Notes under the pieces: model-generated
Databases searched by the model: none
Seen by the model: the letters and a program-made list of their open reading frames with translations, nothing else
Told to the model about the DNA's origin: nothing
Part shown: in pieces, positions 43,614-52,560 of the stretch
How the letters are laid out: every line of letters begins with the position of its first letter
Numbering within the stretch: position 1 is the stretch's first letter
Source of the DNA: Mangrovimonas sp. TPBH4
GTDB lineage: Bacteria > Bacteroidota > Bacteroidia > Flavobacteriales > Flavobacteriaceae
Direction: 5' to 3'
NCBI RefSeq assembly: GCF_001280505.1
Contig: NZ_LBIO01000061.1
Location: 1-58,786, forward strand
DNA length: 58,786 nucleotides
Translations under genes and position numbers: made by a program

Positions 43614-43639
43614 CTAGTTTAGGCCTTAAAACTGGTTTT
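43612..43639 (+). terminator. Weak hairpin after the LamB-like porin gene
   Basis: The stem AACTAGTTT / AAACTGGTT (one G-U pair) has an 8-nt loop and is followed by TTTTC. It starts at the stop codon of the porin gene and would at least attenuate read-through into the next gene. Confidence 0.4.
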
Positions 43640-43788
43640 CAGTTCAAATAGTAAACTTCTTATTTGTTTTAATTCCAATTATTAACATAAGCGTAACAAA
43701 ATTAACACTTTAGTGAATTTATCTTAAATATGACTTAAGGTTATTCTTACCTTGCCTTTGTTCATTTGTGAAAACTTTTAAAAAAAAC

Positions 43789-45255
43789 ATGAAAATGAAC
43801 AACTATTACAAATTTGCTTGTGTTGGCCTAGGGCTTTTGTCCTTTGTGTCATGTAATGATGATGACAATTCCAACAATGAGCCAACAAATGAGGTGGTAT
43901 TACAATCACACTCCCAATCTCCGGTATTATTGGAATTGACTCCAGAGTTTTCAGATGTGAACATTTATAACTTGTTAACATCGGAAGATCAATTGGTAAA
44001 CACTCCAAATTTTATCTATGGCTCTATGGCAGATGGTGCTGGCCTAATCAAGAATGCAGACGATACTTTCACTTTAATCAATAATATTGAAGCCGATTAT
44101 GCCATTGCTAGAATTAGTTTGGATGAAACCTTTAAGCCAGTAGGAGGTGAGTACATTTTGAATTCCCAAGCTACTGCTTCTACAGCGCAATGTTCAGGTT
44201 CCTTGATCACGCCAGAGGAACATGGTTTTGGACCTTTATATCTGTCAGGTGGTGAATGGGGTGGATCTTCCAACGGGGTATTTTTAACAGATCCTTTTAA
44301 AAGTACTGGAGGTGCTTCTACAGCTCAAATGTTGCCAGCTATGGGGCAGTGGTCTACTGAAAATGCTGTAGCTATTGGAAAAGATGCGTACCCAGGGAAA
44401 ACGGTAGTATTTATTGGAGATGACCATTCAGACAATGCGGTGCCTTCAGGACAGTTGGGAATGTATGTTGGAAACCAAGGAGACTTGGAAGGTGGTTCTT
44501 TATACGGACTTAAAGTTACAGATGCTAATGTGACTTTTGAAATGGATATGGTTGAAGGGCAATCGTATGCCATGGAGTTTGTTCAATTGGAAGAAACGCA
44601 ATTGGATTTGTTGGATGCCGAGGCTAAAAGCAAAGGTGTCATGGGATTCTCTAGATTGGAGGATATTGACTGGAGAAGAGGTTCTGCAGAAAACAATAGA
44701 GAGATCTATTTTTGTGTAACAGGACGTAGCAAGCCAGACTTGGAAGGTAAAGGAACTTTCTACGGTCGTGTGTATAAAGTAACCATGAACCCTAACGATC
44801 CAACTGGGGCGGGTACTATTACTTGTGTATTGGATGGTGATAAATTAAGCGGAAAAGCAAAATCATTCCACAGTCCTGATAACATTTTGGTAACAGAAAA
44901 CTACGCGTATATCCAAGAAGATCCAAATGGTTACTACGACACTGCCGATAAAACCCACTACGCTAGATTGTATCAATATAACTTGAATACTGGAGCCTTA
45001 AAAGTAGTATTGGAATGTGACCAAGAAACTGCAGAAGGTTTAGGATATGGTTCAGCGACTTCTGCTTGGGAAATTACTGGAATGATTGACATTTCTGAAA
45101 CTATAGGCAAAGACGACACTTTCTTGGTAATTACTCAAAACCATGGATGGGAACCAGCAGATGGATCGGCATTTACAGATCCAAACGCTGCTCCTGTTGC
45201 TGATAGTAGAAAAGAAGGAAGTATGTTATTTGTTGTTGAAGGTTTGGATAGATAA
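43789..45255 (+). CDS. PhoX/DUF839-like secreted phosphatase-like lipoprotein
   Basis: The protein has 488 residues. It starts at the ATG at 43789 with the lipobox 'LLSFVSC' (Cys22) and an Asp/Asn-rich linker. The domain looks like PhoX/DUF839: 'TAQCSGSLITPEEHGFG' near residue 125, 'NAVAIGKDAYPGKTVVFIGDDHSD' near 190, 'GVMGFSRLEDIDWRRGSAENNREIYFCVTGR', and 'GRVYKVTMNPNDPTGAGTITCVLDGDK'. It ends 'SWEITGMIDISETIGKDDTFLVITQNHGW...EGSMLFVVEGLD'. PhoX enzymes use Fe3+ and Ca2+ to hydrolyse phosphoesters. The assignment rests on segment resemblance only, so activity is uncertain. Its stop overlaps the peroxidase start (TAATG). Confidence 0.6.
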   Translation: MKMNNYYKFACVGLGLLSFVSCNDDDNSNNEPTNEVVLQSHSQSPVLLELTPEFSDVNIYNLLTSEDQLVNTPNFIYGSMADGAGLIKNADDTFTLINNIEADYAIARISLDETFKPVGGEYILNSQATASTAQCSGSLITPEEHGFGPLYLSGGEWGGSSNGVFLTDPFKSTGGASTAQMLPAMGQWSTENAVAIGKDAYPGKTVVFIGDDHSDNAVPSGQLGMYVGNQGDLEGGSLYGLKVTDANVTFEMDMVEGQSYAMEFVQLEETQLDLLDAEAKSKGVMGFSRLEDIDWRRGSAENNREIYFCVTGRSKPDLEGKGTFYGRVYKVTMNPNDPTGAGTITCVLDGDKLSGKAKSFHSPDNILVTENYAYIQEDPNGYYDTADKTHYARLYQYNLNTGALKVVLECDQETAEGLGYGSATSAWEITGMIDISETIGKDDTFLVITQNHGWEPADGSAFTDPNAAPVADSRKEGSMLFVVEGLDR

Positions 45256-47042
45256 TGACAAATTTTTATTTGAAACACATAAAAAAGACACACTATACTT
45301 TAGTGTGTCTTTTGTGCATAGTATTGGGGTCTTGCAAAAAGGCAGAAACCCATGAAGCCGTTGAACCCATTGTTACTTTGGAGCGAAGTTATGTGAATAC
45401 TTTAGGGCGTTGTATCGAGTTTTTGGATTCTACCTTGGCGAGCAGTAACAGAGATTTGATGTTGAAGGGATATTTAAATGCCCGTGAGCAATTTAAAATG
45501 GCAGAGCCCATATTGTCTTTTGTAGACAAAGGCAACTACAAGAGTTTGAATGCCCCTAATATTTTAAGTGTCGAGGAAGAAGATGCTACCGATATCAAAA
45601 TCAACAATCCGTTTGGATTTCAGGTGATGGAAGAGCTGTTGTTTGAAGAACCTTTTGATAAAGTCGAATTTAAAAAGGTGGCCCAACAAACTAGAAACCG
45701 ATTGGAACTCATCAAACAGAATACACATTTAAAATTGAAGCCGTATCACGTGTTGTGGCTCATTCGTGATGAAGTGGCGCGCATTGCCTTAACTGGAATT
45801 ACAGGTTTTGATTCGCCTGTTTTGGAAGCTTCCATGAAGGAAAGCATCATTGCCTATGGTAGTTTAAAGGAGTTACTCAATATTTATAAAGATGAATTTG
45901 CTTCGGAAGCCTTGTATAATGAGTTTCAAGAAGCTTTCGATAAGGCCATTGTGAATTTGAATGCTGATTTTGAAAGTTTTAACAGGTTCAATTTCATTAA
46001 AAACCACACCCATAAACAATTGGAATTGTTGCAACGCACCAAAACCGATTGGGAAGTTGAGTTTCCTTTGGAATTAGCCTTTAACAATGACATGACCTCA
46101 TTGTTCTCCTCTAGCACCTTCAATATGGATTATTTCTCGGGGTATGTAGAAGTGGATAGTTTGCTCACTTCAAAAATCAGTTTGGGACAACGTTTGTTTA
46201 ACGATACCAGGTTGTCGAGCGACAATTCTATGAGTTGTGCTACCTGTCACGATAAAAACAAAGCGTTTACAGATGGCTTGAAAGCATTCCCCAAACAGTT
46301 GAGAAATACCCCAACATTGACTTATGCGGCTTTGCAAAGAAGCTTTTTTTACGATGGTAGAACAGGGAATCTTGAGGGCCAAATTGTAGATGTAGTGAAT
46401 AATCAACATGAATTCCATACTAACCTAGACGATTTGAAAGAAGTAGTAAGTGGTGATTCTCTATATGCTGAGCAGTTTTTAAATTTGTATGGTTCAGAAG
46501 TTTCGGATCATTCTATAAGAAATGCCATTGCAGTTTATATCAGAAGTCTGAACAAATTCAATTCTAAATTTGATAATAACATCAATGGTTTGGAAAATAC
46601 CTTGTCTTCGAATGAAGTAAATGGCTTCAACCTGTTTATGGGAAAAGCCAAATGTGCCACCTGTCATTTTGCCCCCGTGTTTAATGGCACCATACCGCCA
46701 GATTTCAAACATACTGAATTCGAGCTTTTGGGAGTACCAAAGGACACGCTTCAGGAAACACTTGTAGATAGCGATTTAGGACGTTACAATGTATTCAACA
46801 CCTTAGAAAAGAAGTATTTTTTCAAAACACCAACCGTTAGAAATAGTTCCAAAACTGCTCCATACATGCACAATGGTGTGTTTGTTAATTTGGAGCAGCT
46901 TATGGAATTTTATAATGATGGAGGAGGAGCCGGATTAGGTCTGGAATTGGAATACCAAACCTTGCCTCCCGATGCTCTAGGATTGACCGAAAGCGAAATG
47001 AAAGATATCATCAGCTTTATGGAATCATTAGAGGATAGTTAA
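45255..47042 (+). CDS. Diheme cytochrome c peroxidase-like lipoprotein with imelysin-like N-terminal domain
   Basis: The protein has 595 residues. The lipobox is 'IVLGSC' (Cys27). Residues about 40-270 resemble imelysin/EfeO-type domains ('KGYLNAREQFKMAEPILSF', 'NPFGFQVMEELLFEEPF'). The C-terminal part is a diheme peroxidase with two haem motifs, 'SCATCHDKNKAFTDG' (Cys328-His332) and 'KCATCHFAPVFNG' (Cys467-His471). A further signature is 'LRNTPTLTYAALQRSFFYDGR', and the C-terminal 'TPTVRNSSKTAPYMHNGVFVNLEQLMEFYNDG' is like MauG/CcpA. It should be an envelope-anchored electron-transfer or H2O2-reducing enzyme. It is coupled by TAATG to the PhoX-like gene, suggesting a shared task, perhaps linked to iron. 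Confidence 0.88.
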   Translation: MTNFYLKHIKKTHYTLVCLLCIVLGSCKKAETHEAVEPIVTLERSYVNTLGRCIEFLDSTLASSNRDLMLKGYLNAREQFKMAEPILSFVDKGNYKSLNAPNILSVEEEDATDIKINNPFGFQVMEELLFEEPFDKVEFKKVAQQTRNRLELIKQNTHLKLKPYHVLWLIRDEVARIALTGITGFDSPVLEASMKESIIAYGSLKELLNIYKDEFASEALYNEFQEAFDKAIVNLNADFESFNRFNFIKNHTHKQLELLQRTKTDWEVEFPLELAFNNDMTSLFSSSTFNMDYFSGYVEVDSLLTSKISLGQRLFNDTRLSSDNSMSCATCHDKNKAFTDGLKAFPKQLRNTPTLTYAALQRSFFYDGRTGNLEGQIVDVVNNQHEFHTNLDDLKEVVSGDSLYAEQFLNLYGSEVSDHSIRNAIAVYIRSLNKFNSKFDNNINGLENTLSSNEVNGFNLFMGKAKCATCHFAPVFNGTIPPDFKHTEFELLGVPKDTLQETLVDSDLGRYNVFNTLEKKYFFKTPTVRNSSKTAPYMHNGVFVNLEQLMEFYNDGGGAGLGLELEYQTLPPDALGLTESEMKDIISFMESLEDS

Positions 47043-47043
47043 A

Positions 47044-48339
47044 CTATGATTTTAATAAGAATGATTTCAATTCTTCATACGAAGCAATAGAAGTTGCTCT
47101 TTTTTTCTTACTCATTACCTTAAGGATTTGTGGAGGAAGTTCGATGTTTTCTCTGATAACTTCTTCCACAACATCCAAAAATTTGGTTGGGTGGGCTGTT
47201 TCCAGAAATACACAATGGGCGTGTGGATGTTCTTTTAAATAGGATTTGCAGGCCAAAAAGCCAACAGCACCATGCGGATCGGCTACATAGCTGTAATCGT
47301 TGTAAAGTTCCTTGAGAGCTTCTTTGGTTTCCCTATCGGTAAAGCTATATCCGGATAAATCTTCTTTGAGATTCTTGTAGTTATTCTGATAGATTTCCTC
47401 AATTCTAATAAAATTACTAGGGTCTCCCACATCCATGGCATTGCTTATGGTTTGCACGGAAGGTTTGGGATCGTAAATCCCTTCACGCAGATAATCTGTG
47501 ACTACTTTATTGGCATTGTTGGCAGCTACAAAATGTTGAATAGGAAGGCCTAATTGTTTGGCCATCATACCAGCGCAGATATTTCCAAAATTTCCACTAG
47601 GTACTGAAAATACAAGGTCCTTGTGAGTTTTGTATAATGCTTTGTAAGCGAAAAAGTAGTAGAACATCTGCGGAAGCCATCTCGCCACATTAATGGAATT
47701 GGCAGAGGTTAACTGCATATGGCTTGTTATGGATTCATCCAAAAAAGCTTGTTTCACCATCGCCTGACAATCGTCGAAAGTACCATCTACTTCTAAAGCT
47801 TTGATGTTCTTTTTCAAAGTGGTAAGTTGCTTTTCCTGAATATCACTTACTTTGCCGCTAGGATACAAAATAACGACCTTCACACCGTTAACTCCTAAAA
47901 ATCCATTAGCAACGGCTCCACCAGTATCGCCAGAAGTAGCGACCAAAACCGTTACTTCATTTGGATTGCTGTCATTGAAATAGCCAAGGCATCTCGCCAT
48001 AAATCGAGCACCAACATCTTTGAAAGCCATGGTTGGGCCATGGAACAATTCCAAGGACGAAATTTGATTATTGATTTTTACAACTGGAAAATCAAAAGAC
48101 AATGTTTCTGAGATAATCTCTTTTAAAGTGTCTTCAGGAATTTCGGGGACTACAAATTGTTTGATGGCTTCAAATGCAATGTCCACATCATCCATTTGAT
48201 CCATCTGCTCAAAAAACGATTTTGGCAATGGTGTTATGGATTCTGGAAAATACAAGCCTTTGTCAGATGCCAATCCTTTGATAACGGCATCCTTGAAGGT
48301 GGTTTCTGGGGCTTTTCGGTTGAGGGAATAGTATTTCAT
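47044..48339 (-). CDS. thrC: Threonine synthase
   Basis: The protein has 431 residues. It contains the PLP lysine in 'GPTMAFKDVGARFMARCLG' (Lys107), 'VLVATSGDTGGAVANGFLG', 'QLTSANSINVARWLPQMFYYF', 'FSVPSGNFGNICAGMMAKQLG' and 'FLETAHPTKFLDVV'. These are signatures of the shorter threonine synthase class. It converts O-phosphohomoserine to threonine. It is the last gene of the thr operon, and its start overlaps the thrB stop (ATGA). It converges on the peroxidase gene with a single base between the stop codons. Confidence 0.96.
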   Translation of the reverse strand: MKYYSLNRKAPETTFKDAVIKGLASDKGLYFPESITPLPKSFFEQMDQMDDVDIAFEAIKQFVVPEIPEDTLKEIISETLSFDFPVVKINNQISSLELFHGPTMAFKDVGARFMARCLGYFNDSNPNEVTVLVATSGDTGGAVANGFLGVNGVKVVILYPSGKVSDIQEKQLTTLKKNIKALEVDGTFDDCQAMVKQAFLDESITSHMQLTSANSINVARWLPQMFYYFFAYKALYKTHKDLVFSVPSGNFGNICAGMMAKQLGLPIQHFVAANNANKVVTDYLREGIYDPKPSVQTISNAMDVGDPSNFIRIEEIYQNNYKNLKEDLSGYSFTDRETKEALKELYNDYSYVADPHGAVGFLACKSYLKEHPHAHCVFLETAHPTKFLDVVEEVIRENIELPPQILKVMSKKKRATSIASYEELKSFLLKS

Positions 48340-49262
48340 AGCAACGTTTTTATTCCTTGGGTGTTAATTTTTGAAACATGTATATTAAAATCCAAGTTGG
48401 TTTTGGAATATAAGTCTTCTGCGGCATGTGCCACTTTATTAGCAATATCTTCACCTTTTGACAAAATAAAAATGGAAGGTCCAGACCCTGAGATTCCAGA
48501 ACCTAGGGCACCATGTTTTTGAGCTAGTGCTTTTACTTCTTGGAAATAAGGTATCAAAGTACTTCTGTAAGGTTCAATAACTACATCGTGAAGTGACTTG
48601 CTGATCAATTCATAATCGTTTGTGTGAAGTCCGTGAACCAAACTCCCAAGGTTTGCCCATTGCGTAATGGCCTTCTGTAATGGAATTTCCTTTGGTAAAA
48701 TGGCTCTGGCCTCAGAAGTTTTGATTTCTATTTGAGGGTGAACTATAGTAGCGTATAATTCATCAGGTGTGGGTATTTCCAAAATTTCCAATGGGTCTAC
48801 ACTTTTTACTAGAGTGAATCCTCCAAAAATGCCAGGCGCAATATTATCGGCGTGTTCACAACCACTTGCCAAAGCTTCTCCTTTCATGGCGAAGTAGGAG
48901 AGTTGTGTTTTGTTGTAAGGTTTTCCCAAAAGTTCATTGATAGCATATACACTACCCGAAGCACTAGCGGAACTACTGCCAATACCACTTCCGGGTTTGA
49001 TGTTTTTGTAGATTTCCATATCGAAACCAAAATCTGGTTTAGCATCTTCCAAAAGGGCCAGAGCGGCAACCCCTGCAACATTTTTTTCAGCCTCAAGCGG
49101 TAAATCGTAACCTTCAATTTTGGTAAAGCGAATTCCTTTTTGGGCCGATTTTTTTACAATCATTTCATCTCCAACCGCGTCCAAGCAAAAACCCATGACA
49201 TCAAAGCCACAGGCTACATTGGCCACCGTTGCAGGTGAAAATATTTTTATTTCGTTTTTCAA
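48336..49262 (-). CDS. thrB: Homoserine kinase
   Basis: The protein has 308 residues. It is a GHMP kinase: 'FSPATVANVACGFDVMGFCLD' at the N-terminus, the ATP loop 'KPGSGIGSSSASASGSVYAINELL', and the C-terminal 'GALGSGISGSGPSIFILS'. It phosphorylates homoserine. No in-frame ATG exists upstream of the conserved N-terminal strand, so the start appears to be TTG at 49262 (TTG AAA AAC), 7 bp after the methyltransferase stop. This is unusual compared with its neighbours and may reduce translation. The end overlaps thrC. Confidence 0.95.
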   Translation of the reverse strand: MKNEIKIFSPATVANVACGFDVMGFCLDAVGDEMIVKKSAQKGIRFTKIEGYDLPLEAEKNVAGVAALALLEDAKPDFGFDMEIYKNIKPGSGIGSSSASASGSVYAINELLGKPYNKTQLSYFAMKGEALASGCEHADNIAPGIFGGFTLVKSVDPLEILEIPTPDELYATIVHPQIEIKTSEARAILPKEIPLQKAITQWANLGSLVHGLHTNDYELISKSLHDVVIEPYRSTLIPYFQEVKALAQKHGALGSGISGSGPSIFILSKGEDIANKVAHAAEDLYSKTNLDFNIHVSKINTQGIKTLL

Positions 49263-49269
49263 TATTGGT

Positions 49270-49926
49270 TCAATTTTTTTTGGCTATTAAAATCAATTCG
49301 TTGTCTCCATTCGTTGGGTTGACCAACTGTTCTGTATGTACAATTTTAAAACAATGTTTGGTTAAGATGTTTTTTAAATCCTCTTCTTGGTAATAATGCA
49401 TGAATAATTTTAGTTCTGGGTAATTCTTAGATCCAGTCCATTGGGATGACTCATAATTTCCTTCAATTGTACTGATGTACAGATATCCATTTTTGGACAG
49501 AATTCTGGAACTTTCAGAAATAAGTTGCTCCACATCACCTTTTGAAAGATAAGGGAACAAAAAAGCACACATCATACCATCAAAGACCTCTTGAATACTT
49601 TCAAGATCTCGGCAATCCATTACCTCAAAATTTGCTGAGGGTACATTTCTTTCAGCAATGTCAATCATATTAGGCGAGAGGTCTTTTCCTGAAACATTAA
49701 AGTTTGGAAATCGCTCCTTAATAAAAAGCGTCACATTGCCAGGTCCGCAGCCCAATTCCAAAATTTTGGAATGTTGATCTTGCAAGAGTTCACAAAACTT
49801 AAGGACAGATGGTTCATAGGCTGAAATGTCTCTATACTTTTCATCGTACATGGAAGCACAGTCGTTAAAGACCTTAAACGTCGCTTCCGTTTGGTTAACA
49901 TCTTTATTTGTTAAGGATTTAGTCAT
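49270..49926 (-). CDS. Class I SAM-dependent methyltransferase within the thr operon
   Basis: The protein has 218 residues from the ATG at 49926. SAM-binding motif I is 'ILELGCGPGNVTLFIKERFP', followed by the acidic loop 'VSGKDLSPNMIDIAERNVPSANFEVMDC'. Motif II/III regions are 'GMMCAFLFPYLSKGDVEQLISESSRILSKNGYLYISTIEG'. It resembles UbiE-like small-molecule methyltransferases (Methyltransf_11/25). The start overlaps the end of thrA by 8 bp and the stop lies 7 bp before thrB, so it is embedded in the threonine operon. The acceptor is unknown. Confidence 0.85.
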   Translation of the reverse strand: MTKSLTNKDVNQTEATFKVFNDCASMYDEKYRDISAYEPSVLKFCELLQDQHSKILELGCGPGNVTLFIKERFPNFNVSGKDLSPNMIDIAERNVPSANFEVMDCRDLESIQEVFDGMMCAFLFPYLSKGDVEQLISESSRILSKNGYLYISTIEGNYESSQWTGSKNYPELKLFMHYYQEEDLKNILTKHCFKIVHTEQLVNPTNGDNELILIAKKN

Positions 49927-52363
49927 TTCCTGTCCGTATGATATCTGCAAACAAACCTGAAGCGGTCACATCTGCACCGGCACCGGCGCCTTTGATAATC
50001 ATGGGCTGCTCCAAATAACGGTGAGTGTAGAACATCACGATATTGTCTTTTCCTTCAAGGTTGTAAAATGGATGGCCTTGTGGAATTTCGCGTAAACCTA
50101 CAGAGGCCTTTCCTTCGTTGAATTCTGCTACATATTTCAATTGACAATTTTTAGTCTTGGCATCGCTATACAATTTTTGAAAATGGGCTTCATCATCAAT
50201 TAGGGTTTTGTAAAAATCTTCTACCGAGTTACTTTCCAAATTGGCTTTTGTCAAAAAGGAGTTGTTGGTAATGTCTTCCAATTCCATTTTAGCGCCACTT
50301 TCCCTAGCTAAAATCAATATTTTTCGGGCAACATCAACACCGCTTAAATCTATTCGCGGATCTGGCTCTGTATACCCCTCGGCTTGTGCCTGTTTTACCA
50401 CGTCATGAAATTTGGTGGTGTCATTGAAGTTGTTGAATACAAAGTTCAGACTTCCTGAAAGTACCGCCTGTATACTTTTAATTTTATCACCAGAAGCGAT
50501 TAGATTATTTAAGGTGTCAATAACCGGTAATCCCGCGCCAACATTAGTTTCAAATAATAATGGAGCATTGTACTTCCTTGATAAATTCTTCAGTTCCGAG
50601 TAATTCTCGTAAGAACTGGAGCAGGCAATTTTATTGCAAGCCACCACAGCAATACTTTCTTTTAAATATTTGCCATAGAGTTTGGCCACATCTTCACTCG
50701 CAGTGACATCCACAAACACACTATTGCGCAGGTTGAGTGATTTTATGCGATTAAAAAAGGAATCCATAGATGCTTTTTCTCCCTTGGCTAGAAGTTCCTT
50801 CCATTTAATAAGGGAAATGCCATCTTCATCAAAAATCATGGTTCTGGAGTTGGACAGTCCAACAACCCTTAAATCGATTTTTAGAGTATCCTTTAGGTAT
50901 TTTTTTTGTTGATTAATTTGTTCCACCAATCGTTCTCCAACATTTCCAACGCCACTAATGAATACATTAAGCTGTTTGGTTTTTACTTCAAAAAAGGCTT
51001 CATGTAAGGTGTTAAGGGCCTTTTTAACGTCCTGTTGGGCAATTACTGCAGAAATATTCCTTTCGGAAGCGCCTTGGGCAATAGCCCTTATATTGATATT
51101 GTTTTTTCCTAGAGTGCTAAACATTTTTCCGCTAATACCTTGGTGGCTTTTCATATTGTCCCCTACAAGTGCTACAATGGCCAAATCTTTTTCAATAAGA
51201 ATTGGATTGATTTTCCTCAGCGCTATTTCATACCCAAAATTGAAATCTATGACCTCTTTGGCATGATCGCCATCCGCTTCATCTACTGCAAAACAGATAG
51301 TGTGTTCCGATGAGGCTTGGGTAATCAGGATCACATTTATTTTGTTGATTGCCAAAGTCTCGAACAAGCGCTTTGAAAACCCTGGAATGCCCACCATGCT
51401 GTTGCCCTCCAAAGTTAAAAGAGCGATATTGTCGATATTGGTGATGCCTCTTACAGTTAATCCATTAGATTGTTCATCGTTGGTAATAAAGGTGCCTGGA
51501 GCATCAGGTTCCATAGTGTTTTTGATGACAATTGGAATATTCTGAATCAATACCGGTTGAATGGTAGGCGGGTACAGCACCTTGGCTCCAAAATGCGAGA
51601 GTTCCATAGCTTCTTGATAAGATAGCTTTTCAATAGGATGCGCTTGTTTTACCAATTTTGGATTGGCAGTGTACATGCCGCTTACATCGGTCCAAATTTC
51701 CAATTGTTCAGCTTCAATGGCAGTAGCTACAATCGCAGCCGTAAAGTCCGAACCTCCACGTCCCAAAGTGGTAGCTTCACCATGTTCGGAGGATGCTATG
51801 AATCCCGGAAGAACAGTAATGCGCTGCTTGGCTGATTTAAAATATTCCTGAACTTTTGGTAAGGTCAGTTCATAAATAACATCGGCTTTTGTAAAGTTGT
51901 TATTGGTAATAATAAAGTCCCTACTATTTTTTCTTAGGGCATCCAATCCTTTACTTTTTAGGGTTTCGGTAATGATAAAAGAGGAGAGGAGTTCTCCAAA
52001 TCCAACTAATTTATCGGAGGTTTTTGGAGAGAGCTCGTTGATAAGGAAAATACCGTCCAAAAGACTTTTTAAAGCACTCAGGATCTCTTCAAGTTGGCTT
52101 ACCACTTTAGAATCAGCCTTTGGAATTAATTCCGATAGGAGTTCCAAGTGCAGTGCTTTTATTGCTTCATATTCCGCCTTAAAACTTTCATCCTTATTTT
52201 GGGCCAGTTTCCCTACAATAATGAGTTTGTCTGTAACTCCTCCAACAGCCGAAACTACACAAACTAATGGTTCAGTTTTGGCATAGTTTTCAAGGATATT
52301 TATGACCTTGTTTATGTTTTCTGCAGAACCTACGGAAGTTCCTCCAAATTTTAATACATTCAT
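49919..52363 (-). CDS. thrA: Bifunctional aspartokinase / homoserine dehydrogenase
   Basis: The protein has 814 residues. Residues about 1-290 are the kinase ('LKFGGTSVGSAENINKVI', 'LGRGGSDFTAAIVATAIEAEQLEIWTDVSGMYTANPKLV'). About 310-450 contain two ACT domains ('IDNIALLTLEGNSMVGIPGF', 'IAQGASERNISAVI') that give allosteric feedback, usually by threonine. About 462-814 form homoserine dehydrogenase ('VFISGVGNVGERLVEQI', 'CNKIACSS', 'GAGLPVIDTLNNLIASGDKI', 'GAGADVTASGLFADIIRTG'). It makes aspartyl phosphate and reduces aspartate semialdehyde to homoserine. It is the first enzyme gene of the operon, 78 bp downstream of the leader frame. Confidence 0.96.
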   Translation of the reverse strand: MNVLKFGGTSVGSAENINKVINILENYAKTEPLVCVVSAVGGVTDKLIIVGKLAQNKDESFKAEYEAIKALHLELLSELIPKADSKVVSQLEEILSALKSLLDGIFLINELSPKTSDKLVGFGELLSSFIITETLKSKGLDALRKNSRDFIITNNNFTKADVIYELTLPKVQEYFKSAKQRITVLPGFIASSEHGEATTLGRGGSDFTAAIVATAIEAEQLEIWTDVSGMYTANPKLVKQAHPIEKLSYQEAMELSHFGAKVLYPPTIQPVLIQNIPIVIKNTMEPDAPGTFITNDEQSNGLTVRGITNIDNIALLTLEGNSMVGIPGFSKRLFETLAINKINVILITQASSEHTICFAVDEADGDHAKEVIDFNFGYEIALRKINPILIEKDLAIVALVGDNMKSHQGISGKMFSTLGKNNINIRAIAQGASERNISAVIAQQDVKKALNTLHEAFFEVKTKQLNVFISGVGNVGERLVEQINQQKKYLKDTLKIDLRVVGLSNSRTMIFDEDGISLIKWKELLAKGEKASMDSFFNRIKSLNLRNSVFVDVTASEDVAKLYGKYLKESIAVVACNKIACSSSYENYSELKNLSRKYNAPLLFETNVGAGLPVIDTLNNLIASGDKIKSIQAVLSGSLNFVFNNFNDTTKFHDVVKQAQAEGYTEPDPRIDLSGVDVARKILILARESGAKMELEDITNNSFLTKANLESNSVEDFYKTLIDDEAHFQKLYSDAKTKNCQLKYVAEFNEGKASVGLREIPQGHPFYNLEGKDNIVMFYTHRYLEQPMIIKGAGAGADVTASGLFADIIRTGND

Positions 52364-52403
52364 TTTTAATCAGTTTTGATTGCGGTATGGATTTTAGACT
52401 TTT

Positions 52404-52419
52404 GGTGCTTTGGCAGCAC
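52404..52419 (-). other. Second small hairpin in the thr leader
   Basis: On the minus strand GTGCT-GCCAA-AGCAC forms a 5-bp stem between the leader stop and thrA. Its loop CCAAA could pair with GTTTGG of the upstream hairpin (52445-52462), so the two hairpins may be mutually exclusive. No T-run follows. This is inference only. Confidence 0.3.
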
Positions 52420-52441
52420 ATTGTGTACGGAGAGAATATAA

Positions 52442-52552
52442 TTAACAACCCAAACGGGTTGTAATACCAAAAATGAAATGAATAGTAGCAATTGCCCCAA
52501 TAAAAACCGGAGCGTCAATGGTGTTACTATTTAATGCTAACTTCGTATTCAT
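52442..52552 (-). CDS. Candidate threonine/isoleucine-rich leader peptide of the thr operon
   Basis: The 36-codon frame starts with ATG at 52552 and ends with TAA at 52442, 78 bp before thrA. Residues: Met-Asn-Thr-Lys at the start, then a middle rich in Ile and Thr, ending Ile-Thr-Thr-Arg-Leu-Gly-Cys. Five Thr (3, 11, 23, 31, 32) and six Ile (12, 18, 21, 24, 27, 30) make 11 of 36 codons. These are the two end products of the pathway that controls thr operons in enterobacteria. The 3' end of the frame forms a perfect hairpin. A -7 box (52561-52568) lies just before the ATG, so translation would begin within about 10 nt of the transcript start. The peptide is probably only regulatory. Confidence 0.6.
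   Translation of the reverse strand: MNTKLALNSNTIDAPVFIGAIATIHFIFGITTRLGC
52445..52462 (-). promoter_or_regulatory. Hairpin overlapping the end of the thr leader frame
   Basis: ACAACCC-GTTT-GGGTTGT on the minus strand is a perfect 7-bp stem. Its left arm contains the tandem Thr codons 31-32 of the leader (ACA ACC), and it ends at the stop codon. AT-rich TAATTATATT follows, not a classical T-run, so it could be an attenuator part, an anti-terminator arm or a pause hairpin. Confidence 0.55.
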
Positions 52553-52560
52553 ATGCCTAT

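Noticed and set aside
47040..52363. The thr operon as horizontally acquired
   Set aside because: Base and codon use match the neighbours, and the embedded methyltransferase shows no compositional break.
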